6,111 bases of DNA from Acidobacteriaceae bacterium (GTDB lineage: Bacteria; Acidobacteriota; Terriglobia; Terriglobales; Acidobacteriaceae), in contig JAUTWY010000602.1 of assembly GCA_030838305.1 (NCBI GenBank), forward strand, positions 1 to 6,111, in the 5' to 3' direction. The notes beneath the pieces are model-generated. The model saw nothing but the letters and a program-made list of their open reading frames with translations. It did no database searches and was not told the origin of the DNA. The position numbers were made by a program, and so were the translations under genes. Positions 1 to 6,111 of the stretch are shown in pieces (the stretch's first letter is position 1; each line of letters opens with the position of its first letter).

Positions 1-188
1 CGGCTGGATCTGTGAATACACGCGTAGAGCGCTTGATCGCGTGGAAGGAACTGCGGCGGAATCCAGCCAGTGGATACTCCGTGGGATATGCATTGTGCGC
101 TGCCGCCGGGGCCGTGGCGGCTCTGGCTGTGACTTATAGCGCGCTGTTGGTGCGCATGCACGCTGCAACCGAATGGCTGGTGCGGTAG
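1..188 (+). CDS. C-terminal fragment of an unrecognised single-pass membrane protein
   Basis: An open frame enters from the left edge (codons from base 3) and ends at TAG 186-188, giving 61 residues with no internal stop. The fragment begins with a charged, probably helical stretch (ERLIAWKELRR). A hydrophobic, Ala-rich segment of about 22 residues follows (from GYALCAAAG to YSALLV) and reads as a transmembrane helix. A short tail ends in EWLVR. Basic residues before the helix suggest that the N-terminal part is cytoplasmic. I do not recognise the family and propose no function. The gene converges on the YihY-family gene, with 24 bases between the stops. Only the tail is visible, so the reading rests on the uninterrupted frame and the membrane-helix composition; it could still be a chance open frame. 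Confidence 0.5.
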   Translation, partial: AGSVNTRVERLIAWKELRRNPASGYSVGYALCAAAGAVAALAVTYSALLVRMHAATEWLVR

Positions 189-190
189 CC

Positions 191-210
191 GATCCATCGT
201 GGGATGGGTT
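191..210. terminator. Weak stem-loop between convergent genes, possible terminator
   Basis: The arms CCATC (194-198) and GATGG (203-207) pair perfectly around a GTGG loop. Pairing can extend outward to 191-210 with one A-U pair and two G-U wobbles. On the plus strand a short T-rich run (GGTTTGTT) follows, so it could end transcription of the gene at 1-188. On the minus strand no T run follows. The stem is short, so this is a candidate only. Confidence 0.3.
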
Positions 211-212
211 TG

Positions 213-1148
213 TTAAGCAATCTGGCGCACCCGGGCACGCTCGGTATTCCTGAACTCGTTTCCGGTAGCTGCGTGCTCGATCTCAGCATTGATCTCCCCG
301 CCAATCAGAAAAGCTAATCCGGTAACGTACAGCCAAACCAGCAATATCATCACGGCTCCCAGCGACGCGTAGGTCGCGGTGTAGGTATTGAAGAAATGTA
401 GGTAGAGACGAAATCCTGCCGAAGCGGCCAGCCACAGACACGCTCCGAATATTGAACCCGGCATGCCCCAATACCAGCGGCGTGTTTTCAGACTTGGCCC
501 GCAGTAATAGATCATCCAAAAAGACACAGTCGCGAAGGTAGCGGCGGCCATCCACTGCATTCCTTTCCAAAGAATCACGGTGGGAGCGGCAAGGTTAAGC
601 TTTAAGCCGATCCAATCCACGAAATGCCCGCCGGCAAGCAGGACGAATAGGGCGGCGAGAAGGAGCAGGGAAATCGCAACCGTCAGGGCGAATGCGGTCG
701 CCCGAATTCTCAGCCATGAACGCGATTCGCGCACGCTGTAGGCCGCGTTCAAGGTGGAAATCATCGAGCTTATGCCGCCAGAACCAAACCAGAGGGCCAA
801 CACTATGCCGAACGTCAACTTTCCACCGCTGGAGCTTTTCGCAAGTTCATTGGTGGTTGCGCTCAATAGCTGGAAGGCAGAGGGCGGCAGGAAATCGGCG
901 AAGTAGGAGAGCAGGCTGGTTTGCAGCTCTGAGCTACGTGACGCGAATAACCCAAACAATGCCAGCATGAACAACAGGAGAGGGAAGAGGGCAAGTAAGA
1001 AATTGAAGGCTAGGCCGGAAGCATAGTCCAATAGTTCAGCTTCCTCGACGGCACGCATGACCTTTTTCGTGAGCTGCCAGAAGGTCAGGCCACCCAGTTT
1101 CCAAACCGATATAACTGGTCGCTCCGTCGTTTTACCCGAAGGTGCCAT
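213..1148 (-). CDS. YihY/BrkB family inner-membrane protein
   Basis: This is a complete 311-residue polytopic membrane protein, close to the usual length of about 290-320 for the YihY/BrkB (UPF0761) family. Hydrophobic segments lie near residues 46-68, 112-130, 150-173, 190-215, 228-247 and 262-284, matching the expected six-helix core. Two family hallmarks are visible: an early LDYASGLAFNFLLALFPLLL segment, and a late block reading YASLGAVMILLVWLY followed by LIGGEINAEIE. The family was once annotated as ribonuclease BN or serum-resistance factor BrkB; its molecular role is not settled, and neither older name should be taken as a function here. The ATG at 1146-1148 leaves a hydrophilic N-terminal tail of about 30 residues. 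There is no strong Shine-Dalgarno sequence before it, so Met31 is a possible but less likely alternative start. The gene lies 72 bases after the TonB receptor on the same strand; co-transcription is possible but unproven. Confidence 0.93.
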   Translation of the reverse strand: MAPSGKTTERPVISVWKLGGLTFWQLTKKVMRAVEEAELLDYASGLAFNFLLALFPLLLFMLALFGLFASRSSELQTSLLSYFADFLPPSAFQLLSATTNELAKSSSGGKLTFGIVLALWFGSGGISSMISTLNAAYSVRESRSWLRIRATAFALTVAISLLLLAALFVLLAGGHFVDWIGLKLNLAAPTVILWKGMQWMAAATFATVSFWMIYYCGPSLKTRRWYWGMPGSIFGACLWLAASAGFRLYLHFFNTYTATYASLGAVMILLVWLYVTGLAFLIGGEINAEIEHAATGNEFRNTERARVRQIA

Positions 1149-1211
1149 AAAGCTCAGGCGTTCTAGCGCGGAGTGGCCCCTGCTTGGATGCAGAAGTCTT
1201 TGTCCACGCCG

Positions 1212-1225
1212 GGTAAAAAATTACC
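1212..1225. repeat. Short inverted repeat overlapping the receptor stop codon
   Basis: GGTAA (1212-1216) and TTACC (1221-1225) are perfect inverted arms around an AAAA loop (TTTT on the minus strand). The right arm contains the stop codon of the receptor gene at 1221-1223. The stem has only 5 pairs, three of them A-T, and the T run lies in the loop rather than after the stem. I would therefore not call it an intrinsic terminator. It may be chance. Confidence 0.3.
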
Positions 1226-4200
1226 ACAGGGACGGTTGCGTTCGGAAGGAGTTGTGGCTGTAAAAGGTGACGCGAACTCCGAATTGTGCGGCGAAGGGAA
1301 TGCCCACGGTGGTGCCGGGCCCGAAGAAATCGCCCAGGCCACCTGCAGGGACCAGCAATTGCTTTGGGTTGGTGATGGGCACGAAATTCGAGCAGGCGGG
1401 CGGGTCGGTGCAGATCGCAGTCGCATTGGCGAGATCATTGACCGGATTGGGTAACGCGGCGATATCGGTCACGTAGTTGGCGCCAGGATTGTTACGGTTG
1501 AAGAGATTGAAGAACTCAGCGAAGGGCACAATCGACCAGCGATCATGGAAGTTGATGGGACGGCTCACGCGCAGATCCACCTGGATGTAGGCTTTGCCAC
1601 GAAACTGGTCCATCCTGGTTTGTACGCCGTTAATGACCGCTCGGTCGTCGGCGGGATCACCGACTCCGTTCACGTCCACTGGGGTGGTGAGCGTGAAGGG
1701 GCGGGCGCTTTCTCCCTGCGTGATGGTGGAAACGTCGAAGCCCCCGGGCAGGTGTAGAGTTCCGGCGACAACGAAGCGATTGGGGACATCCTCGCCCGAT
1801 GGCCCGTAGTCGCCCGGCCCGAATGGGTTCAGCGGGTTGCAAACGCCGTTTACATAGTCCGAAAGTTCGCCGAGCACGCAGCCCCACGTTTTGGCGCTGG
1901 AGCGGGTGTAATGCGCGATCAGGTTGAAGCGCCGTGAGACATTGCCTTGCACGACCAGCATCAACGCGTTGTAGCTGGAGCGGTTGTCAGAGTGGAAGAT
2001 GGTGACGGCGGGTGCGTTGGCATCGATGGTGAAATCGGGTACGTAGTTGTAGGGGCGATATCCGTTATTACCCTGCTCGTGAATATAGTCAGCGCTGACG
2101 GTCCAATGTGAGTTCAGCGCATGCTGCAGGCCCCCTGTGATGTGGGTGATATAAGGCGTTCTATAGTGCGAATCGATCAGAGCCCCGGGATCGCCAGGTT
2201 GAAGGCAGCCCGGGTCCGTGGGAACGATACAAACGCCAGGAGGAGCATTGACAGCCTGAAACGCCGGCGCCCAGCCGACTTGTGCGAGATCGTTGTAAAA
2301 CATGCCGAAGCCGGCGCGGAAGACGGTCTTGCCGCTGTCGCCGGGAGCGTATGCGATGCCCAGGCGCGGAGCGATCTGCTTACGGTAGTCATGAGGCGCC
2401 GCGTTGACCAGAGGAATGCCGAGAGCTTTCAGTGTGAGGAAAGCGGGATTCTCCAACTGGCTGCGACCCGAGGCGCTAAAGAGGCCGAACGTGGTTTGGT
2501 ATCGCAGTCCGTAGTTCAACGTGAGGTGCGGAGTGACGCGCCAGGAATCTTGCGCGTAGAGTCCGAGGCGCTGCACACTTTGCGAAAAGCTGCCATCTCC
2601 GGCGGGCGTGGTCGAAGCGCCCTCCTCAAGATCCGAGGTGAACTGAGCTGTATCGGTCAGATAGAAAGTGGGATCGTTAGGGAAGAGGTAAAGTGTCTCC
2701 TGGTTTCCAGCAAACGCGCCGCTGAGCACCGGCTCGTGAATAAAGTTGACGCCAAATTTGAAGGCGTGGTCGCCGGTGGCGTGACTCACGTCATAGCGGA
2801 ATTGATACTTCTCCTGATTGCGCAGGGAAGGAAAGAAAGTAATGGGCGTGGCGAACTGGTTGTCGCCGAAGGTCTCAGCACCGGAGACGGTCAGCGACGT
2901 GGCGCTGAAGGGAAACTGCAATGCGAAACCCAGTGTCTGATTGCGGGCCTGAGTGAGGTGCAACAGGCTGGCGTCGAATACGAAAGTGCCGAGCCATCGC
3001 GGATTAAACGCATACGTGTTGCTGATGAGTGCGTTCCAGTAGTTGTTGTGCGTTGTCAGTCCGGTCGAGGGCAGGGTTGCTTGCTGCACCAGATTGTTAT
3101 GCGTGACGTAGTTGTCTTCGGCAGTCCGCAGAAACCACTGGGACTTGGGGGATTGCGCCCAGTCGAGACGCAGCGAGCCCAGGTAATCGCGGAACGGGAT
3201 GGGAACATTCGCGGGCACGGCAATGAACCTGACGCCAGGAATCAGGCCTTGCGAAGCCAATTGCGCAAGCGCATCGAACTGCGTCGTGTTGGCGGGGCTG
3301 TAGGCGATGCTGGCGTTTTCATGCACATATTCGAAGGATGAAAAGAGCCAGACTTTGTCCTTCACCAGGGGGCCACCCAAGGTGGCGACATAGTTCTGGC
3401 GCGAGAACGGCTGCTTGGGATTTGGCGCAGGATTCTCGATGGGGAAACGCGCGTTCAGCGAGGCCGCACGCTCGTAAAAAGCGCCGCTGCCGTGCCATTC
3501 GTTTGTGCCGTGCCGGGTGGTAATCACCACTGAGCCGGCGGTGGTGCCTCCGGTATCGGCGTCCTCCTGCGCCGTTCGCATGGCGAATTCCTGAATGGCA
3601 TCGGGTGAGAAGTTCTGCAGGAAGCCGCCGATCCAGTCGTCGGAATTGTCGCCACCATCGACGGAGAGCTCGTTGTTGAGAGCAGAACTGCCGCCCGTAG
3701 AGACCGCGGTGATGCGCGCCTTCGTGGGATCGGAGGGTTCCACCGGCTCTGTGCCCGGGACCAGGTAAGCCATGTTTGCGAAGCTCCGCGCCGCAAGCGG
3801 GAGAGTTTCAATATCCTGACGCGACACCACGCCCTGGTGAACCACACTGGCCAGATCGATTGGCTGCGAGGTGATGGAGGAAGTCTCGGCCTGAACCTTT
3901 ACCGTCTCCTGTACCGACAACTTCAAGGTGACCGTAACATCGCGGACGGTGGCCACCGGGACTGAGACGTCGGCCTCCGCCACAGCAAATCCCTTTGCGT
4001 TGACCGTGATGTGGTAGTTGCCGGGGAGCAGGTCGTCGAGTCGAAACTCGCCGCGGTCTTCGCTGCTGGACTCACGCCGCACGTTCGATCCGGACAACTG
4101 CACAATAACTGTTGCCGAGGGAACGCGGGCGCCAGTGGCGTCCTGCACCGTGCCGCGCAACGACCCGCGCGAGTTCTGAGCGTAGAGGGTCGTTCCGGGC

Positions 4201-4265
4201 ACGAGCAGAGAAAGAAACAGCAACAGGGTGAGTGAGATTGGAACTTTCAGCGAATCCTCTTTCAT
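1221..4265 (-). CDS. Oar-like TonB-dependent outer-membrane receptor with carboxypeptidase-regulatory-like domain
   Basis: This outer-membrane protein of 1014 residues probably imports a large or scarce nutrient using TonB energy; the substrate cannot be read from the sequence. Numbering from the ATG at 4263-4265, residues 1-30 form a signal peptide: Lys7, a Leu-rich core, and a likely cut after LYA. Residues about 34-115 are a carboxypeptidase-regulatory-like beta domain (RGTVQDATGARVPSATV, then GEFRLDDLLPGNYHITV and KGF). Residues about 140-255 are plug-like, with the typical NELSVDGGDN, SPDAIQEF and GSVVITTRHGTNEWHGSG motifs. The rest is a beta-barrel (for example QNYVATLGGPLVKDKVWLFSSFE). 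No clear TonB box is visible. The last typical strand, QFGVRVTF, is followed by 13 more residues. A TTG at 4272-4274 would add three residues, but the ATG is preferred; neither start has a good Shine-Dalgarno sequence. This architecture is characteristic of Acidobacteriota. The gene follows the aldo/keto reductase after 129 bases. Confidence 0.93.
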   Translation of the reverse strand: MKEDSLKVPISLTLLLFLSLLVPGTTLYAQNSRGSLRGTVQDATGARVPSATVIVQLSGSNVRRESSSEDRGEFRLDDLLPGNYHITVNAKGFAVAEADVSVPVATVRDVTVTLKLSVQETVKVQAETSSITSQPIDLASVVHQGVVSRQDIETLPLAARSFANMAYLVPGTEPVEPSDPTKARITAVSTGGSSALNNELSVDGGDNSDDWIGGFLQNFSPDAIQEFAMRTAQEDADTGGTTAGSVVITTRHGTNEWHGSGAFYERAASLNARFPIENPAPNPKQPFSRQNYVATLGGPLVKDKVWLFSSFEYVHENASIAYSPANTTQFDALAQLASQGLIPGVRFIAVPANVPIPFRDYLGSLRLDWAQSPKSQWFLRTAEDNYVTHNNLVQQATLPSTGLTTHNNYWNALISNTYAFNPRWLGTFVFDASLLHLTQARNQTLGFALQFPFSATSLTVSGAETFGDNQFATPITFFPSLRNQEKYQFRYDVSHATGDHAFKFGVNFIHEPVLSGAFAGNQETLYLFPNDPTFYLTDTAQFTSDLEEGASTTPAGDGSFSQSVQRLGLYAQDSWRVTPHLTLNYGLRYQTTFGLFSASGRSQLENPAFLTLKALGIPLVNAAPHDYRKQIAPRLGIAYAPGDSGKTVFRAGFGMFYNDLAQVGWAPAFQAVNAPPGVCIVPTDPGCLQPGDPGALIDSHYRTPYITHITGGLQHALNSHWTVSADYIHEQGNNGYRPYNYVPDFTIDANAPAVTIFHSDNRSSYNALMLVVQGNVSRRFNLIAHYTRSSAKTWGCVLGELSDYVNGVCNPLNPFGPGDYGPSGEDVPNRFVVAGTLHLPGGFDVSTITQGESARPFTLTTPVDVNGVGDPADDRAVINGVQTRMDQFRGKAYIQVDLRVSRPINFHDRWSIVPFAEFFNLFNRNNPGANYVTDIAALPNPVNDLANATAICTDPPACSNFVPITNPKQLLVPAGGLGDFFGPGTTVGIPFAAQFGVRVTFYSHNSFRTQPSLW

Positions 4266-4394
4266 GGCGGACAAGTAGGAAGCCTAAACTGCGACCCTAG
4301 CTACTACCAGACGTCGTAGAACGGCGGCCTCGCAGGCGGTTTTGACCTGGAATAGGAGGCGAAGTGACGCGGAGGATGCGGGGGCGAGACTTCT

Positions 4395-5363
4395 TTAGTC
4401 CGACCAGCGTTGCGGCTTGCGGTCCCAACGGTGCTTTTTCAGTTCCGCAAGCAAGGCGGAGTCTAGCGGTCCGGCGTCGCTGGCGGCAACGTTCTCGCGC
4501 ACGTGCTCTGGGCTGCGCATGCCAACAATCGTCGTACTCACCGCGGGATGCGACAGGATGAACCGCAGGGACATTTCTGGAAGGGTCATGCCTGCGGGCA
4601 GAATCGTCTTGACTTTGTCGACGCGGCGAATTGTATTCGCCAAATTTTCCGGACCGAAATAGCCGGAGCGCCAATCGTTTTTGGGGAACCGGGTCTCGAG
4701 TGTCATCTTGCCCCCGAGGCTGCCTTCGTCGAGAGGCACGCGCGCGATTACGCCCACGTTGAGCTCCTGGCAAAGGGGAAACAGCTTGTCCTCGGGCGCC
4801 TGATCGAAGATATTGTAAATCACTTGCACCACATCGACCAGGCCGGTGTGCAGGGCTTTCATGCCATTCTCCGGTTCCCAGCGGTTCAGGCTGAGGCCGA
4901 AGGAGCGAATCCAGCCTCCGTCCTTCAGCTTCTCGACGGTAGAGCGAAATTCGGGATCATCAGTCCAACTGTCATCCCAGACATGAAACTGCAGCAGGTC
5001 GATCGAATCCACGCGGAGTTTCTTGCGGATCAGATCGGCGTACTTGATGACGTGGGCGGCGGAAAACACGTCGCGATATTTATATTTTGGGAGCGCGGGC
5101 CACTTGTCGTTGGCGGGAGGAATTTTCGATGCAGCGTACAGTCGCTTCTGGTTGCGCGCCATGGTTTCGCCCAGCAGGCCGTCGCTCTTGCCCTCGCCGT
5201 AGGCCCAGGCGGTGTCGAAGAAGGTGCAGCCCGAGTCGACCGAGAGCTGCAGGGAATCGAGAGACTGTTTGTCGTCAGAGCCACTCCAGCCGCTCATGCC
5301 CCACAATCCATAGGCGATGTCGCTGACTTCGAAACCGGTGCGGCCCAGCTGGTTGTATTTCAT
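4395..5363 (-). CDS. Aldo/keto reductase, NADPH-dependent oxidoreductase
   Basis: This cytosolic (alpha/beta)8-barrel enzyme of 322 residues has the normal full length for the family. It is expected to reduce an aldehyde or ketone, or run the reverse reaction, with NADPH; the substrate is not identifiable. The N-terminus MKYNQLGRTGFEVSDIAYG is the classic family opening. The catalytic tetrad is complete by position: Asp50 and Tyr55 in FFDTAWAYGEG, Lys80 in AASKIPP, and His127 in LLQFHVWDD. The C-terminal cofactor-binding segment appears as IVGMRSPEHVRENV at about 279-292, and SLRFILSHPAV just before it is also typical. It most resembles the AKR group of YhdN-like and general stress reductases. 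There is no Cys-rich ferredoxin-like tail. The ATG at 5361-5363 fits the family start exactly, although the Shine-Dalgarno sequence is weak. A 10-base palindrome lies just before the start. The receptor gene follows 129 bases downstream on the same strand, with no evident functional link. Confidence 0.94.
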   Translation of the reverse strand: MKYNQLGRTGFEVSDIAYGLWGMSGWSGSDDKQSLDSLQLSVDSGCTFFDTAWAYGEGKSDGLLGETMARNQKRLYAASKIPPANDKWPALPKYKYRDVFSAAHVIKYADLIRKKLRVDSIDLLQFHVWDDSWTDDPEFRSTVEKLKDGGWIRSFGLSLNRWEPENGMKALHTGLVDVVQVIYNIFDQAPEDKLFPLCQELNVGVIARVPLDEGSLGGKMTLETRFPKNDWRSGYFGPENLANTIRRVDKVKTILPAGMTLPEMSLRFILSHPAVSTTIVGMRSPEHVRENVAASDAGPLDSALLAELKKHRWDRKPQRWSD

Positions 5364-5366
5364 GAA

Positions 5367-5376
5367 AGGTATACCT
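5367..5376. promoter_or_regulatory. 10-base perfect palindrome just upstream of the aldo/keto reductase start
   Basis: AGGTATACCT reads the same on both strands and sits 3 bases before the ATG of the minus-strand reductase gene. A bound regulator here could block transcription or translation initiation. The AGG on the minus strand may also act as a poor Shine-Dalgarno sequence. Palindromes of this length occur by chance about once per kilobase, so position is the only argument for function. Confidence 0.22.
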
Positions 5377-5510
5377 GAAGGTGAGTCTTGAGAGTGTAAA
5401 GCACCGTCCGTGAAATGACATCGTAGCAGTTTTCGCGGGAAGGCTCGAAATGATGGAAATTGCCGGATTTTGGGATGCTGATTTTTCGATGCGAAGTATC
5501 AGGATTTTGC

Positions 5511-5524
5511 GGGCTAGCGAGCCC
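5511..5524. repeat. GC-rich stem-loop in the divergent intergenic region
   Basis: GGGCT (5511-5515) and AGCCC (5520-5524) form a perfect 5-pair stem with an AGCG loop, about 50 bases before the ATG of the small plus-strand ORF. No T run follows on either strand, so it is not a standard terminator. It could be a leader structure or a protein site. The rest of 5364-5572 has copies of GGATTTTG at 5465-5472 and 5502-5509, but no promoter boxes I would defend. Confidence 0.3.
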
Positions 5525-5541
5525 CCAGGGGTGTTCCAATG

Positions 5542-5551
5542 GATCTAGATC
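5542..5551. promoter_or_regulatory. 10-base perfect palindrome upstream of the small ORF
   Basis: GATCTAGATC is a perfect palindrome lying 11 bases before the Shine-Dalgarno sequence of the small plus-strand ORF, where an operator near a transcription start would be expected. It is unlike the palindrome near the aldo/keto reductase start, so the two do not suggest one shared regulator. A chance occurrence is quite possible. Confidence 0.2.
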
Positions 5552-5562
5552 ATAAACCCTGT

Positions 5563-5568
5563 GGAGGT
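5563..5568 (+). promoter_or_regulatory. Strong Shine-Dalgarno sequence for the small ORF
   Basis: GGAGGT lies 4 bases before ATG 5573-5575. This decides the start: the in-frame GTG at 5561 overlaps the ribosome site itself and has no such signal before it. It is the best ribosome binding site seen in front of any start codon in the window. Confidence 0.6.
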
Positions 5569-5572
5569 ACCG

Positions 5573-5743
5573 ATGAACTCAGAATATCCCACCCCTTCTT
5601 CCATGCTGCCGTATCGCGACGACGAACTTCATGCGCCTTCGTCTCGTTTGCAGGACGAAAAAATATCGGATGACTCGGGCACGGAGGCAAAGACCAATAG
5701 CGCACTTGCGCCTGCGGGGCTAAAGAATCCCTTCTGGAAGTGA
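5573..5743 (+). CDS. Small hypothetical protein, 56 residues
   Basis: This short plus-strand frame runs from ATG 5573 to TGA 5741-5743 and is preceded by a strong GGAGGT site. The product is hydrophilic and looks disordered: it is rich in Ser, Pro, Asp and Glu (YPTPSSMLPYRDDELHAPSS), acidic in the middle, and ends with a small aromatic, basic tail, LKNPFWK. It has no signal peptide, membrane helix, Cys motif or recognisable domain. I do not recognise the family. It is divergent from the aldo/keto reductase (209 bases between the starts) and convergent with the homoserine dehydrogenase gene (87 bases between the stops). The case for a real gene rests on the ribosome site and its place in an otherwise empty gap. 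Against it are its shortness and a longer, signal-less open frame on the opposite strand. Confidence 0.5.
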   Translation: MNSEYPTPSSMLPYRDDELHAPSSRLQDEKISDDSGTEAKTNSALAPAGLKNPFWK

Positions 5744-5830
5744 AGTAGAGTAGAAAGGCGCTAACGGAAGCCAAAACACACCAAAACGTCAGTGGATGCG
5801 GTCTTAGTGGGATGCAGCACTCCGAGCCCC

Positions 5831-6111
5831 CTAGCGGAGGATCGGAAGACATAGGCAGGGGCGTAGAGCGAAAGATTGCGCGGACATTTGCTCGAGCGCG
5901 GGATGCAGTTGCGAGTCCCGGCAAGACTCCAGCGTGATGACAAAGGGTAGGGCGTTCTTGTCGAAGCCTGGCTTTTGCAGTACTGCATCGATGTTCAGTT
6001 GATGAGCCGAGAGGATCGCGGCCAGACTTGCGATAATGCCCGGCTGATCTTTTACCCAGAAGCGCAAGTACCAGGGCGTCTCAAAGTCACAGCTCACATT
6101 GGGTGAAGCCA
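5831..6111 (-). CDS. hom: Homoserine dehydrogenase, C-terminal ACT domain (partial)
   Basis: The frame is open through the right edge and ends at TAG 5831-5833, showing the last 92 residues. The visible part is an ACT regulatory domain: ETPWYLRFWVKDQPGIIASL, then AAILSAHQLNIDAVLQ, then ALPFVITLE, and a final CLCLPIL. The YYLRF-x-V-x-D-x-PG opening and the I-x-x-VLQ strand are typical of the C-terminus of homoserine dehydrogenase. That enzyme reduces aspartate semialdehyde to homoserine with NAD(P)H, on the path to threonine and methionine, and the ACT domain usually mediates threonine feedback inhibition. The catalytic part lies outside the window, so another ACT-bearing enzyme is not fully excluded. 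A GTG at 6095-6097 is in frame but is not the start, since the domain is only the tail of the family's roughly 430 residues. The 87 bases after its stop hold short direct repeats but no clear terminator. Confidence 0.84.
   Translation of the reverse strand, partial: ASPNVSCDFETPWYLRFWVKDQPGIIASLAAILSAHQLNIDAVLQKPGFDKNALPFVITLESCRDSQLHPALEQMSAQSFALRPCLCLPILR

Noticed and set aside
213..1148. Ribonuclease BN
   Set aside because: Older annotation gives this name to YihY-family proteins, but this is a polytopic membrane protein and bears no resemblance to the metallo-beta-lactamase-type RNase BN/Z.
1212..1225. Intrinsic terminator for the receptor gene
   Set aside because: The inverted repeat has only a 5-pair, mostly A-T stem, and the T run is in the loop rather than after the stem.
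2121..3341. 406-codon open frame on the plus strand
   Set aside because: It lies wholly antisense to the well-supported receptor gene, its product is Arg/Gly/Val-rich with no recognisable domain, and such mirror frames are common opposite GC-rich genes.
4266..4394. Promoter or terminator in the 129-base gap between the reductase and the receptor
   Set aside because: I looked for -35/-10 boxes and a hairpin with a T run on the minus strand and found only weak 4-pair matches, so nothing specific can be annotated.
4297..4773. 158-codon minus-strand frame overlapping the end of the reductase
   Set aside because: It overlaps the reductase coding sequence in another frame, and its product is extremely Arg-rich, as expected for a shifted reading of GC-rich coding DNA.
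4503..5378. 291-codon open frame on the plus strand
   Set aside because: It is antisense to the aldo/keto reductase, which has a full catalytic tetrad and cofactor motif; the antisense product is low-complexity and domain-free.
5550..5924. 124-codon minus-strand frame overlapping both the small ORF and the dehydrogenase tail
   Set aside because: It runs into the ACT-domain coding sequence in a different frame and has no recognisable domain; the overlapped ACT domain is clearly real.

Overview
The window looks like a stretch of ordinary chromosome from an Acidobacteriota-type bacterium (Terriglobia/Solibacter-like). The main pointer is the long gene at 1221-4265. It encodes an outer-membrane receptor with an N-terminal carboxypeptidase-regulatory-like fold, a TonB-receptor plug and a long barrel, the Oar-like architecture that is strongly expanded in that phylum. 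The DNA is moderately GC-rich by eye. No mobile element, CRISPR array, tRNA or rRNA is visible. The taxonomic call is an inference from protein style, not from a marker gene.

Layout from left to right. Positions 1-188 hold the C-terminal end of an unrecognised plus-strand membrane protein that enters from outside the window. It converges on a minus-strand YihY/BrkB-family inner-membrane protein (213-1148), with a small stem-loop in the 24-base gap between the two stops. Upstream of that gene on the minus strand lies the large TonB-dependent receptor (1221-4265), and upstream of that an aldo/keto reductase (4395-5363). These three genes point the same way, but the gaps of 72 and 129 bases and the unrelated functions do not establish an operon. 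Positions 5364-5572 are a divergent intergenic region with two 10-base perfect palindromes and one short stem-loop. A plus-strand small ORF of 56 codons (5573-5743) with a clear Shine-Dalgarno sequence follows. The right edge (5831-6111, minus strand) carries the C-terminal ACT domain of what is most likely homoserine dehydrogenase.

The genes do not obviously form one pathway: an envelope protein, an outer-membrane receptor, a cytosolic oxidoreductase and an amino-acid biosynthesis enzyme. I found no convincing undescribed system. The points most worth a second look are the small ORF at 5573-5743, the 13-residue tail of the receptor after its expected terminal strand (compatible with loss of an ancestral stop codon), and the palindromes next to the two divergent start codons.
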